DNA of 64,000 nt from Phylloscopus collybita (lineage: Eukaryota > Chordata > Aves > Passeriformes > Phylloscopidae), in the NCBI GenBank assembly GCA_027886175.1, contig JAJNNQ010000031.1, positions 2,394,501 through 2,458,500 on the forward strand. The letters run 5' to 3'. Below, piece by piece: positions 1-31,600 of this stretch. A program made the translations under genes and the position numbers. Within the stretch, counting starts at the first letter, position 1. Every line of letters starts with the position of its first letter. Under the pieces are notes generated by a model. That model was not told the DNA's origin. It was given only the letters and a program-made list of their open reading frames with translations, and did not search any database.

Positions 1-440
1 CCCAGTGCCATGGGCAGGGACACCTTCCATTGTCCCATTGTCCAAACCCCATGCAACCTGGCCTTGGACACTTCCAGGGATCCAGGGGCAGCCACAGCTT
101 CTCTGGGAATTCCATTCCAGGACCTCCCCACCCTCCCAGCCAGGAATCCTTTCCCAATCTCCCACCTAAATTTCCTCTCTTTGAGCCCATCCCTCACCCA
201 TCCCTCCTTGTCCTGTCTCTCCAGCCTCCCTGCAGCCCCTGCAGACACTGGAAGTTGCCACAAGGGAGCCCTCTCCTCTCCAGCTGAGCTGATCTAACCC
301 AGCCTCCTGCTGGAGCACAGGACCACATCCAGGTGGGCTCTGTGCATCTCCAGAGGAGGAGACTTCAACTCCACAACCCCTGAGCTCTGCTCTGAACTAT
401 TCCCTTTCTTTCCTTCCCAGACCCCAACACTGCTTCTGTC
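1..440 (-). mobile_element. CR1 LINE fragment (cut by window edge)
   Basis: Typical reverse-complement CR1 3' region: CCATGGGCAGGGACACCTTC, TGGCCTTGGACACTTCCAGG, GATCCAGGGGCAGCCACAGC. Beyond about 290 it continues into the more 5' CR1 part with ACCACATCCAGGTGGGC and GGAGACTTCAACTCCACAAC. It is one of the longer copies and starts before the window. The remainder, 441-1604, is intron sequence in which I see no gene or exon. Confidence 0.85.
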
Positions 441-1604
441 CTTGTGTGCTCCTCAATGAACCCCTGAATGCCATCCCTGTGCTTTTGGATTTGCTCCACG
501 TTCCTGTTTTCCCCTTTGCTCTGTGCCTTTCCCATGGGATCTCATGGTCCCCAATATCCCACCCCCCTGTGCTCTAAGCCAGGCCCTGCCACAGCAAACT
601 GCCACGTCCAGATTCAACCACCTGAGCTTCTCCTGCTCCTTGTCACATCCACAGGCAGGGAACACGATGTCAACGACAGCATTCCAACAAAAACTGTAAA
701 AACCACAGGGAAAATACTCCAAAAAGCCCTTTAACTATTTACTGTGACTATTTATAAAACTGGGAATGTGACATAAAAACTACTGGGCTAAAGAGACCAA
801 AATTCCTACAAGAGAGGGAGCAGGCAGAGAAATGAGATTTTCCAGGGAAACTTCTCCACAGCTCCTTTTTTCTCCTGGAAGGGTGGAAGCACTGCCTGGC
901 CCCCTTTGCATTCCCCTCCTCACCCCTGCACTTCTGCAGCAATACTGAGGAACAACAAATCCCTGTCTGCACCCTGGCTTTGTCACCTGTTTTTGCTCTC
1001 TTGATACCCAAGCTGCAATAGGAATAACTGTGTTATGTGGAGTGCAAGGAAGTCTCATTTGTGCCCAGTTTGTCAGTGTTTATTCACTCCAATCCCTGTT
1101 TTTCCAGGCTGCACAATCCCCATCACAGCTCCTCCACCCCATTTCAGTGGGAACACCAGAGGACTGGTGCACACTGTCACTTATAACAACTTACTAAGTT
1201 TCTAATTACTGCAAAGTGCTATCAGCATTTGTTTCTCACTGCTGAATTATCAGCACGGGCTAAATAAAAATTTAGGATCATTTCTGTGTGATGGAAAAGA
1301 GTTCTGTTAAAATTCTGTAGTGATTGTCAGCACATGGAGGAACTTTTTTTCAATACATGCAGCACAACTCTTCCCAAAGCAACTAAACCCAGCTCCTGAG
1401 GAGAAAGGGATAAAATTTCAATAACAAATGTTCCTGATTTGCAAAATCCTTCAGCTACTGAAAGAATATATTGTATCTAGTATACATGTAATCATATAAA
1501 TGATGCTGTTTTAATCAGCAAAGAAACCCAGACTCTGGAGGATGGAATTTTACCTCCTGAGAGCTGCCCACTTGCTTGAATATTGATTTAATTCTGTTTC
1601 CTAC

Positions 1605-20255
<18,651 letters not shown>

Positions 20256-20572
20256 TTTCCTGTTTCTGGTTATGAGTCTTCAAAGATATCAACAGTAAGG
20301 TGATATCCTTCTACTACATGTCATCCTGGCCTCCCAAAGCAGGCCCTGCAGCACAGCTTTCCCCAAATCCTACAAAGTGCATCGGGAGGCTCCAGCTCAG
20401 TTTGAAACCAAGTCCTCAAAAGTGGCCATTTTGGTTAATGAGTCACTTTCCCATTATAATCCACATTAAATATGCAACGTTTAACTCCTTATATATTCAT
20501 AAGGATGAACTATATAGATAAAAATTAGTGCTTCCAACTGGGGAAAATCATAATTCACCAATCCTTCGTTAC
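20256..20572 (-). other. MBD5: Probable 5' UTR part of the MBD5 ATG exon
   Basis: Reading upstream of the ATG on the minus strand, the best acceptor is at 20573-20574, where a pyrimidine-rich stretch CTCCTTTCTGACAG is followed by GTAACGAAGG. Using it gives a 430-nt exon with 317 nt of leader. A second possibility is AACAG|GAAAATG immediately before the start codon, but its pyrimidine tract is poor. The leader would contain a minimal start-stop element (ATGTAG at 20319-20314). The choice between the two acceptors is inference. Confidence 0.45.
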
Positions 20573-22896
20573 CTGTCAGAAAGGAGAATGGGGAAAAGGA
20601 GAATTTCTAGTTCAACAGCATGATGCCTCCAAGCTTGATGACTGTCTAAGGTAACTTGTGTTTCGTGAAAGCTCGTCTCATTTTTATAAATATGAGTCAG
20701 ATCCAATACCTCCAGGTATTACACCCTTTATATGCCACATGCTTTTTTCTTTTAGTTTCTTTTTTTTTTTATCTTCTGGTCATGATCCAAGTTGTCTTCT
20801 TGAGTTTCTTTGCTGACTCCTTGGCTCCAATCAAACAGCCTGAAAGATACAGATGTGGGAGACACGTGAGCCATCCTCTGCAGCCTCTCAGCCCAGTGCA
20901 GTAACTCAGGGAGATGTTTACAGCTGCAGCCATTTCCAGAGCTTCAAATCAAAATTTTAAATGTCAATGGAACCATCAAAATAAGGCTCAGAGCAAACAG
21001 AACCCTGCCAGCATTTTCTATTTATATGTGGATGTAATTGAGCTACATCTTAAAAGCTACAAGAGTGCAACTGCTGTTAAATAGTTGATGTGGAGTTTGG
21101 GTGAATTAAGGGATGCATCTTCTCACTGAATATTTTCACATATGCTTCTGTTCAGAACTATCAGCAGATGACTAAATTAATGCCCTTTAAAAATTGTTTA
21201 GAAAACTGAATGAATTTCATGCGAAGGAAGCTGCTCCTAGGCTTTGATAATATCCATAAAAATGCAAACCTCCTGCATTTCGACTGAATTAAAATAATCA
21301 TCTCACCAAAAAATTGGGTAATAAAAAGGGAAAAGCCAGCAGCAGTGACTGATCTCTGAATACTTTTGAAACAATCTGAATATCCTCGCCAATAATTCCC
21401 CTCAGAGATTTTTCTCTCATGACAGAAGTTGTGTCATTCCCCCCAAAATAGTTCTTTCAGGCTGACCAGGTGAGATTTGGGACTGGATATTTTATTAAGG
21501 TGGGACAAAGGTGGAATGTGGGATTTAAACAGTAAATACACCAGAAAAAGAAAAAAATCCTGAATTCAAATACAGGATGGCACAGATGACTGCTGTAGTA
21601 ACATCATTAGGAGATTTTATTTGGAATCAGGTGTCAATCCTGCCTCATTCCCAACACTAACATTATGCCAACATGTTAAAACATAATAAATGTTATAGCC
21701 TGACTGATTTTAATAAGAAAAGTTTTTTTTTTTTTCTAAAGCCAGAAATGGAACATAAAGACATTTCTGCAATAACACCACATTACATCTATATTTAACA
21801 GTAATAACAGCTCCTTCCTTCAAGACCACTAAAGGAAGACTACAGAGGCATAAATATAGTCCTGGAAAATGTTCCCTTAAGTACCCTCATGCAGAACATT
21901 CCCTTTAGAAGTGCTGCTTAGAAATGTAAAGTTCCAAATGCTCCAAAAAAGAAAATAAAAACCCCAAAAACTTCACCAGAGTATATCCAAGGCTAAAAGG
22001 AGCTGGCTGGACAGACCCCCTCGACTGAGGGGCTGGAATCTAAAGAGCAGGGAATTGGCCAAAGGTTGGAATTTGTGATCTTGGGAGGCTTTTCCCCACC
22101 TCAATGAGTGTGTGATTCCAGATTCTCTGCAGGATGAAGGCTGCTGGAATGGGCTGGCACTGCTCTGCAGGGATCTGGCCCCCCTTTCCCAGACATTCCA
22201 ATGGGATGCAATCCTTGGCCAGCCCAAAGTGGGGAAGGGCCAAGGGGGCTGGGGGAGCTCCTGCCCCACAAAGGTCACAGAGGATGTCCCATGGACACCT
22301 TGTCATGCCTCCTCTCAAAACAATCCACCCTTTAATCTCTCAGGCTGGAACACAGAAATAGGATTTGGAGAGCTCTTGGCAACAGTTCAGGGCTCGCTCA
22401 GGTTTTCAGCGCAGAAATTTGGGGGTTTGAGTGGTTTTATCCTGATTAAGGAGGGAGCAGATGAGGTTTCATCAAAAGCAGGCCAGAATTTACCTTACTG
22501 CTGAGAGCTGCAGTGGCATTTTTACTGTAGGTCCCACGGAAGGCTAAAACAGGTAAAAAAAAAAATGACCCTGATATTCTGAATTAATTGAGAATTAACC
22601 TTCTGTAATGCAATAAAACCAGAAAATTTATCAAATACTGGGAGCACTCTGTGCAGGGGAAGTTGCTCGTGCCTCAGCCCAGCCTTGCTGTTGCTCATGT
22701 TGCTATTTAGGGCCATTATGAGCAAATAATATCCAGTAATTGCTTATTTTTGCAAGGGACACCTCAAAGTGATTTTTTATTCCTACAGGTTCTGCAGGGT
22801 CCTGCCTCAGTGCTCATTCCACCTCCACCACAGGATCCTCACCATCTAATCAGACAAACTTTGTCTGGACTGCACCTGGGGAGAAACAGGACTGCA

Positions 22897-22947
22897 AAAA
22901 ACTAAAAAAAAAAAAAAAAAAACTAAAAAAAAAAAAAAAAAAAAAAA
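22897..22947 (+). repeat. A-rich run
   Basis: Two pure A blocks of about 20 bp separated by CTA-type interruptions. It lies about 40 bp before the CR1 fragment at 22985. Confidence 0.95.
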
Positions 22948-22984
22948 TCACGGAACTGTTTAATCTGTGGAAAGTATTTAAATA

Positions 22985-23215
22985 TTTTTAGGAAATTGAG
23001 CAGGGTTAGGTGGGATATTGGGGAGGAATTCTTCCCTGGGAGGGAGGGGAGGCCCTGGCACAGGTTCCCAGAGAAGCTGGGGCTGCCCCTGCATCCCTGG
23101 GAGTGTCCAAGGCCAGGCTGGATGGTGTTTGGAGCAACCTGGGATGGTGGAAGGTGAGGATTAGAAAATCTTTAAGGTCCCTTCCATCCCAAACCATGCT
23201 GGAATTCCAGGTTTC
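22985..23215 (+). mobile_element. CR1 LINE fragment
   Basis: Sense-orientation CR1 3' end: TTCCCAGAGAAGCTGGGGCT, GTGTCCAAGGCCAGGCTGGA, CTTTAAGGTCCCTTCCATCC, AAACCATGCTGGAATTCC. It is inverted relative to the copy at 19763-20005. Confidence 0.9.
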
Positions 23216-23694
23216 AAAATTCTGTTCTCCTCCAGATACAAAAAGACTTCAACCCCCACACTGCCCTAAGCAGGAGCAGTAACCAGAGCTACTCCCAGCT
23301 CCCAAATTTGACCTTTCTGTGCAATTTTCTGTGCTGGGAGGACATCCTGAGGTGCCTGGGTGTGGGAACCAGGGCTAAGGCTGCCTGGGAGTTTCCAATC
23401 CACACATAATCCGTGTTTTATAGGGAATGCTCATGGAAGTGAGATGTTTTTCCCTAAAATCCAGCACAGTTCCATGTGGATTTCCACAAAGCAGAGCCCC
23501 CAGTGACCCCTTCATGTTGCTGTAGGCACAAATGGCAGAGGTAGGAGGTGCCCCCATCCATATTTCCATGCTGAAATTCCATCGTGAGCCACACATGGAA
23601 AGTTCCTGGGTGTTATTTGATTTAATTAATTTAATAACACCACACAACTCAAAGCTCTACTGGTCCAGAGATTTACAACAACAGGAGGAGAGGG

Positions 23695-24285
23695 AACGGC
23701 CTCAGGCTGGGCCAGGGGAGCTCAGGGTGGAATTTCCCCATGGAAAGGGTGCTCAGGCCTTGGAAGTGCCCAGGGGGAGTTGGAGTGCCCATCCCTGGAG
23801 GTGTCCCAGGAATTCCTGGAGGTGGCACTTGGGGACAAGGTGGGCATCAGGCACAGCTGGGACTCCATGACCTTGGAGCTCTTTCCCAACCTCATTTCTG
23901 GGGCCCTGAGCAGCAGAATCCCAAAGGCTTTTCCCAGCAGGGAATATCCATCCCATGGCAGCCCCAGCAGCAGAGGTGTCCCTGCCCCAGCCCCTTCTGG
24001 CACAGGGAACATTTCCTGTTCCCCCACAGCTCCAAACCCCTCCCAGCAGCAACAGAAAAGGAGTCCTGGAAGTGCTGAAAATCCCATTTTTGCACATTGG
24101 GAGGAAAATTCTTCCTGGCAGGGGTGCCCAGGGATTGGAAGTGCCCAGGGAGGTTTGGAGTGCCCATCCCTGGGGGTGTCCCAGGAATTCCTGGAGGTGG
24201 CACTCAGAGCTCTGGACTGTGACAAGGAGGGCATGAGCACAGCTGGGACTCCATGGGCTGGGAAGGCTTTTCCAACCTTTTTTTG
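23695..24285 (+). mobile_element. Two successive CR1-type fragments
   Basis: Two sense copies of a CR1 subfamily, at about 23695-23895 and 24085-24285. Each has GGAAGTGCCCAGGG, TGGAGTGCCCATCCCTGG, TCCCAGGAATTCCTGGAGGT and ACAGCTGGGACTCCATG in the same order. Open frames of 240-260 codons across this area on the other strand are repeat-derived and not genes. Confidence 0.8.
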
Positions 24286-25002
24286 GGATCCCATGAGGGC
24301 AGATCCCCCCCATCTCCATTTGCCCCTTCCCCATCCACGCACTCTCTGAAGAACTTTGGACTGGGATGCAAAGGAGTTGGATTTTGGACCAAATCCAAAG
24401 CGTTCTGGACACTGGAAGGAATCCAAAGGCCTGATTTCCATCAGCCATGGGATAAATCCCTCCCCTCAGTAATCTCCAGACAAGCCCTGTTATCTCACCA
24501 CGAGGAACACAACTTTCCACATCCAAACCAGCCAGTGCTTTTTGCCCTGTGCCAGCACATGATGTTTAGATTTGTTTTGCAGTCCAGCTTCATTACGATA
24601 TCCTTCAAAATATTTCACTGGAGCACTTTGCAGAACTACAAGGAATTCCTTCCCCCCCTTTAACCCCCTCGACCCCTTCCCCACATGGAAAATTTCTCCT
24701 TAATTTTCATCTGCTGGAAGAGTGGTTTCAATTTTTAATGGGACTCTCTCCCTTTTTTTTTCTTTTTTTGAAATGCTGGATTTCAGGCAGCCTCTTTGCA
24801 CACTCAGCTGTTAATATTTACTTGAACAATTTCTGAGTCAAGTGGGGAAAAAACAGGGAACTCGACAGGATGTACAAAGAAATTTAGATTAGATATTAAT
24901 TGTCTGGATGCCAATCTGTTACATGTGATATGAATAGCACTGATTTTATTAGTAAGTGGACGTTGAGCCAATTAAGAGAAATTCTGAGAGGCTGATATTG
25001 CA

Positions 25003-25130
25003 AATCATGGAATGGTTTGGGTTGGAAAGACCTTAAAGCCCATTTTGTTCCACCCCCAGGGACACTTTCCACTATCCCAGGTTGCTCCAACCCTCTGAGT
25101 AATAAATTTTTTCCTCCTCAAATAGAATCT
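25003..25130 (-). mobile_element. CR1 LINE fragment
   Basis: Reverse-complement copy: ATCATGGAATGGTTTGGGTT, GGAAAGACCTTAAAGCCC, CAGGGACACTTTCCACTATC, GGTTGCTCCAACC. It then diverges. Confidence 0.85.
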
Positions 25131-26137
25131 AAATCTCTTCTCTTGTCCTCCAAAACACTTCTGATGCTCCATTACTCTTTTCTTACACAAACTTGGAAGT
25201 GCCCAACAATTCAGAGGGGCTCCACAATCCCTGCCTGCCTCTCTGAGGCACAAATCCCAGCTCCCACCTATGGAATGGCCACACTTAGGACACAAAGCTT
25301 TGCAGACATTTAGGAAAAAAAAGAAACAAAAAAACCCCAAACACTGCTTAGAGACACAAATTACAATCTCATTTCCCAGGCTTTCCTTTCTAGCACTGAA
25401 AAACCTCCAAAATGAGAAACGCTCTCAAATCACAGTCCTGGGGGTTTCAGAACTCATAAAGAAATTTTAGCTTCTTAAAAAGCCTCACTACCAAAGCACT
25501 GGGTGAAAAGGAGTTTTTATTTAGTTACCACTTGCACATTATTAATCTGTTTAAGTCTATCAAAGCAATTAGCCAGGATTCTCCTGTATCATCTAATTAG
25601 ATACAAATGTTGCATCATTTTTTTGGGAATGCTTTCCCAGTTTGAAAAGCAGCATTCTCCTGACTAATTAGATCAGTGGTGAATACTTCATGAGGGCCTA
25701 TTTTTAGGCCAGTGATTCAACAAACAAAAGTGCCTGAAGTAGGAAGGAAACCTTGAATCCTTCAGGATTCTTTTCCTTGGGGTGGCGTCCAGGGCCACAG
25801 CCCAGCTCTACACATGATTTACTCATGATTTACTCATGGTAAACACGACATACTCATGATATACTCCGGCCTTCAGGTTGAAAACAGATCTCACTTGTAA
25901 ATATAAAGAATATTTTGCCACAAACAGAACGATGCTCTGCACTGAATAACTTCATTAAAATGAGCATTTTAAATTGCCCCATTGCCAGCTCACTTTACTC
26001 CAGCCAGCTCTGACACTGAGTTATCTCTAACTTTCAAAGCAGTTTTACATCCATGGCAAGGTTTATGTTCTCTTATTTTACACCACTCTCGATGCTGTGG
26101 GATTTTTTAGGGTTGGAATTTCCCCACTCCATAAAAT

Positions 26138-26245
26138 AATTGCCTGGAGGTGTCCAAGGAAAGCCTGGAAGCAGCACTCAGTGCCCTGGGCTGGTGATTG
26201 ACCACAGCTTGGACTCAACCTTTTTCCAACCTGGATGATTCCCTG
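26138..26245 (+). mobile_element. CR1 LINE fragment, short
   Basis: GCCTGGAGGTGTCCAAGGAA, GGAAGCAGCACTCAGTGCCC, GACCACAGCTTGGACTCAAC and TTTTTCCAACCTGGATGATT match the 3' end of the CR1 subfamily also seen at 23.7 and 56.1 kb. Confidence 0.75.
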
Positions 26246-26867
26246 GCAGCCACGTGGATGAATTCACCCATAAATAACAAAAGAAAAAAAAAAAATCCAT
26301 GAGGATTCCAGGCCCCTGTCCCTGTTCCCCAGGCCCAGGAGCCCTCTGGATGTTCCCCAGCACAGAAACCTTTGGAATTTATTTTCCCAAGCTTCCAAAG
26401 ACCAGAAGCCCAAAGCAGCCACTTCAGCCCTGCTGGTCAGGAACCCACACTAAATAAAACAACATGGGAATGATTTTCCTGGAGAAAAGCTGATTTGTGT
26501 CCATGGAATCCAGCTGATCATTAGGAGCACGTCCCAGAAATGCCTTTCCCTGGAGCATTTTGGATCAGGGTGCTGTGAAGTGATCAGCTGTAAATCTGAT
26601 ATCCTTCCCAGCGGGGAAAAATCAGAGTATTCTGAATTTTGGAGATTTGATTGTGCCAATGAAGTCATGTCCAAGGCAATGGATAGCTGGGCTGAGCTGG
26701 GAAGGAGCAAGATCCTTTCAGATTTCCCTAAAATCTTCTCCCAGGATGGATTTTAATCCATCCTTCTGTGCAATTCCCAAAGCTGGGAGCAACTGAGGTT
26801 GTCACTTGCAATGAAAGAATGGATAAAATCCATCCTGCCAAGACACAGAGAGCTCTGAAAGGCTCTG

Positions 26868-27178
26868 CAGAAAAAAAAAACAAAAAAAACCCCAAAAAAC
26901 CCCACAAAAAACCCAACCCAACCCAAAAACAAAACAAAACCAAATAAAACAAAACCACAAAAAAACCAACAAACCAAAAAACCAACCAAACAAAAAGAAA
27001 AACCAAAAACCAACAAAAAACCCAAACAAACAACAGAAAAAACCAAAAAACCCCCAAAAAGACTCAACAAAAAACCCCCAAAAAACACAAACCAAAAAAC
27101 CCCAAAAAACAAAAAAAAACCCACAAAAAAACCCAAAACAAAACCAAAACCAAACCAAAACAAAAAACCAAACCACCA

Positions 27179-27214
<36 letters not shown>

Positions 27215-27230
27215 AACACCAAAAACCCCC
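26868..27230 (+). repeat. A/C-rich low-complexity block with (ACA)n
   Basis: About 360 bp composed almost wholly of A and C in irregular CAAAAA/CCCAAAA units, ending in about a dozen ACA triplets at about 27178-27213. The reverse strand reads T/G and yields spurious Phe/Gly/Val/Leu frames. Confidence 0.97.
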
Positions 27231-27707
27231 CAAAAGAAGCAGGAAAGAAAAGAATTTTGTTTTTAATGCTCATCCCTGGCTGTTCACTATGGATTTATTA
27301 ATATTTATTTATAACTTAATATCATTTTTATTATGTCCATCCCATGAAGGACACCCAGGATGCTCTCCCAGCCTTTCCAGCACATGGATTTCGTTCTTTC
27401 CAAGGGAAGCAGGTCAGAAGTGTGCATGTGACACAGACCTACTTTGTGTCAGCATGATGGCAGCCCTCAAGATTTTGTCCAAATTAAGGTCAATATTTGG
27501 TGTACACCAGAAATCAGCCAAGAATGAGGGCACTGTTATCCAAACCTTTCCCAGGGAATATTATTAAATGGAATATTAGTGAGCAATGTGTTAATGAGAA
27601 GTGGAGAAACTTCACTTCCACTTTATTTTAGGGGAATTTGGATAAAGAAATGAGGATTTTTTCTTTCAATTCTCATGTTTCAGGCTTCAAAAAAGCTGAT
27701 ATTATTC

Positions 27708-27812
27708 ATTATATATCCATTATTATATATTATATTATATTACATTATATTATATTACATTACATTACATTATAGTATAGTACATATTAATTATATATTA
27801 ATTATTCCTTTA
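27708..27812. repeat. AT-rich microsatellite
   Basis: Irregular ATTAT/ATTAC pentamers (TATATTACATTATATTATAT) within an AT-rich region. Confidence 0.9.
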
Positions 27813-30800
27813 TTAATCATAAAGCATTCTGCAATGCTTTCATCATGAAGATTATCTGAATTTCAGGAATCTTTGATAGAGAATATTCTGAAAATGTCTA
27901 ATAAAGAGATGCAGAAATTGAGGAGGAAATAAGTATTTGTAAGTGCTCGGTTCTGCTGGGCATTATGGACTTCGAGGTTACCAGGGAAATGGAAATTTGG
28001 GAAAATAAAGATTTAATTGAAAAGGAAAAAAAAAATATATTGAACTCTTTTAAAAACTGACCATGAAAATTCAATTAGATTTTAGCCAATTAAAAAACAG
28101 GAAAAAAACCCCAAAAACAAGATTCCTGGAAATCTAGGGAAAGGCTCTGAGAGCTGGAATAACAATTTTTGAATAGCCCCAGGTCTCCATTAATTTTGAG
28201 ACCAAAAATAAAGCAATAAATGGCAAAAAATGAATCAATAAATGGCAAAAATGAAACCCATCCTCCCATGTTTTCAGTGCAGGGGTCTCAATAAACAAAA
28301 TACCAACCTCCTTTCTATCAGACACCTGAAGTTGAGGATGGAGCAATATTTCAATAATTTGAATTATTCAGCCCCAGTTCCTGTGCAGGAGAATGTCAGA
28401 ACTGTAGCAAGATTACAAATTAAACCCATAAATTATGCTTTTGTGCCAAAGTAGTAATCACGTGACTGTACTATTTTTAGACCCTTGGAATTTAATTTTT
28501 TTTTCCTCCAAGTGCCCCTTTTTTCAACTGTTTATTGAATTATGTGGCTCTGCTCAGCAATTTCCCTGATGAAAATACACTTAAGGCATTAAAAAATACA
28601 TGGCAACAATAAAAAAATCAGCTCTTGAGACACCTCAGTGCAAACCCTCCTGTCTTATCTGGCATAAATGGAATAGTATTGGAGAGTCTGGACTGCCTCT
28701 GGACCCTGAAAATCTGATTAATCTCTCCATTAGGAGATAATTACTTACTAATTGAATGTAGAAGTATTTGGAGAATTTTTTATTTGAGAGAGTTTTCTCT
28801 GTTTTCTTAAAAACAAAACAAAAAAAAGATGCAAAAGTCCGCAGATATCAAAAGAAAAAAAAAGCGATTTTAATCCTTTTAAATACCAAATGTTTCCTCC
28901 TTGCTACAGCAGAGATTTATTAGTTATGAGTTTAATCATTTTTAAATCAATCTCGATGAAGATTTGTACACCTGACCTTTCCTTCTCCAGCCCCTTTTTC
29001 TACTCACACTGCTCTGAGTCAGCTCTTTCCTGAATTCACCATTTGATTTCAAAACATTCTTGCTCACCCTGCCACGAAAGCATCACCTTTGTTTTGTTAT
29101 TTAAAAGGTCCATAAAAAGTAATTTTTAATGTGTTAATTAAGAGCAGGACAGGGAATTGAAATGAAAATGAAAAAAAAAAAAAAAAAATCCTGACCTTTT
29201 TCCTCATTCAGCATTAGATTGAAGGTGGGTCTGGTCATCTTGCTCACTCCAAGCTGGAAAATAATCAGTTAAAACAGAAAATAGTGAGCAGCACACTCCA
29301 CTTGGGATGGTTCAGATTCCAATATTAAATGACTCTTAGTTATTTCTTCGTATTTATAAACACGTAGAAAGGTTTCTTAGGATAAATGATGGAATAACTA
29401 TTCCCACTTCTTGTTTTGTACACATTTCATTTCTGTCAAACACCACAGCATGGAAAAAAAATCATCTAGTATTTCAGAAACTGCCCCTGTATGATTTATT
29501 TTTTACCAAATCAGCCTTACTCCATTTAATCTGAATTCTGGCAACACAGATGATCAAAACTCTTGCCTGTGTACACACCCCCTACTACTTTTAAATAAGA
29601 TTTTGTGCTCCAGGAGTGTCTGGCCACCCCAACCCCTTCAGTCAGATTTACTTTTCAGCAAGCCAAGGTATTTTTAGCCCACTAAAAGGAGCAAAGTGCC
29701 TCCAAGTTGGTGTCTGTGTATTTTTGGGGATGAATTCTTACATAACAACGATCAGACGTGTTCACACCATCACCTTAAGAAGGATAAATACCCTTGGCCA
29801 ATAAAGTGTGAGGAGTGGAGCCTTGGCTCCTGGAAAATCAAACAGTTTGGTTTAGGAGAAATCAACTGCTTCAGAGCAGGGCTGGTGAAACATTCCTTGG
29901 AGGGGGATTTGCCATCCAAACATGACAAATTTATTTTTAAAGCACGGCAAGGTGGTACCTGGTGGTGATGCTCAGCTCTGTCCTGCCAGGTATCCCTGGC
30001 TTTGCTCTGAAAAATCTGATTTTCCTGCATGAGAAACAACACCCCCAAAGCAGACAGAACAAGTTTGCTTCTTTTCAGAAGGAGCTAAACAAAAGGGTGA
30101 ATCAGAGTCAAGCTTGACAAGCATAAGAGAATTCCAGCAGCTCATCAAAGCAGGGAAATGAAAAATGAGAGCAAGGCCCAGAGGCTCCCAGAAATTAAAA
30201 CCATGTGGCCCTTTAAGGATGCAGCACATCCAAGAGTTAAGGAACAAAGCTCCAAAAAAGATAAGAGCCTGGAAAAATGCACTGCTTCATCCCGACTGAA
30301 GGACAATGCACACACATCCTAACTCACGACTCAAGCAGTTCTTGATTCTCTGAAAGTGCCCCAAGAAACAGCTCTGGAATTGCCTAACGCAGATATTGAG
30401 GATGTTCTGCTCCAAAAAGTGAATTATTGGGGGAAATGTGGGCAAAGAACCACTCAGGCAACTCTTGATCACAACATATTTAACATTTGTGCTGCAGGGA
30501 TTTATTTCTCGTGTTCCTCTGCACCAGCTCCTGCACTCGGCCAACTTCCGAAGGCAGCTGATCCCAAATTTCATCCCATTTGAAATAAGAGCTTTTCCAA
30601 GCATTTTATTGAAGAAAAAAAAGGTCCTTTGGTTCATTCTTACTGCACACCTTCAACTGAAAGGTTTGCAGGGAAATGAGAGACATTTAATCCCAAAATT
30701 AAGGCGACAGAATTCAACTGAGGATGTGAATGAAGATCTCAGGAGAGCAAAATGCTCAGCCCATGGCCAGTGGGGAGGGTCAAAATGACTGAAATGGTCT

Positions 30801-31409
30801 CTAAAAGCTCCTTCTTGGTGTGTTTTTAAAAGTTTCCTGACAGTGACAGGTAAAATATCCCAGTTTTCCATCCATACTTGCAGTCAGATAGGAGGTAAAA
30901 CACCCTTGGCCTGTTTTCTCTTTCCATCTCTCCTAAATTACACTTGGTGCAAACTGAACTTGCTGTTTAGTTTGGTTTTTGCTTTTTTTTTTTTTTTTAA
31001 TCTACAGAGCAACCCCCACCACTGCTTTGATAAAACCCTCTTATCTCTTTTTTCTGCCCATCCTACAGTGTTCCCTTTTTTCCTACAATAAACAAACCCA
31101 ACCCTTTCAGCTGTTCTTTAAGAGCCCTGATTTCTAAATCTGGCACGGGCTGGTTGCTCTGCTTTGCATTCCTCTGGCTAATACCAATTTAAATGAAATT
31201 TATTTATTAAAATTTAATAAATAGACATTAAAAATTGGTTTTAAAATAAAGAAAGAAAAATATTTTAATATTTTAATACTATTTTTATAATTTTTTTAAT
31301 TGTAAGGGTAGGTCAAATATTGCAAAACACCTCCTGCTTTTGATCTCACCAAGAGCAAACACATCCCAAGAAAATCTGGGATATTTTTAAGGAATGAAGA
31401 GATTCCAAT

Positions 31410-31600
31410 GGAAGGAGAATCCCAAAATGATTGGAGAGACCTTCAAGCTCATCCCAGTCCACCCCTGACGTGGGCAGGGACATCTTCCAATGTCCCAGGT
31501 TCCTCCAACCTGGCCTTGGACACTTCCAGGGATGAGGAATCCACAACTTCTTTGGGAATCCTGTGCCAGGGCCTGGCCACCCTCACAGGGAAGAAGAGAT
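31410..31600 (-). mobile_element. CR1 LINE fragment
   Basis: Reverse-complement copy: GGAGAGACCTTCAAGCTCAT, GTGGGCAGGGACATCTTCCA, ACCTGGCCTTGGACACTTCC, CCTGTGCCAGGGCCTGGCCA. Confidence 0.88.

Noticed and set aside
1..1604. Search for the next MBD5 exon (VRMQED segment and PWWP domain)
   Set aside because: No minus-strand frame here matches that region; it should lie beyond the left edge.
23722..24526. Minus-strand frames of 239 and 257 codons
   Set aside because: They run through CR1 fragments antisense; there is no reverse transcriptase or other domain.
26728..27273. Membrane-protein-like Phe/Leu/Gly-rich frames
   Set aside because: The composition comes from the A/C low-complexity block read on the minus strand.
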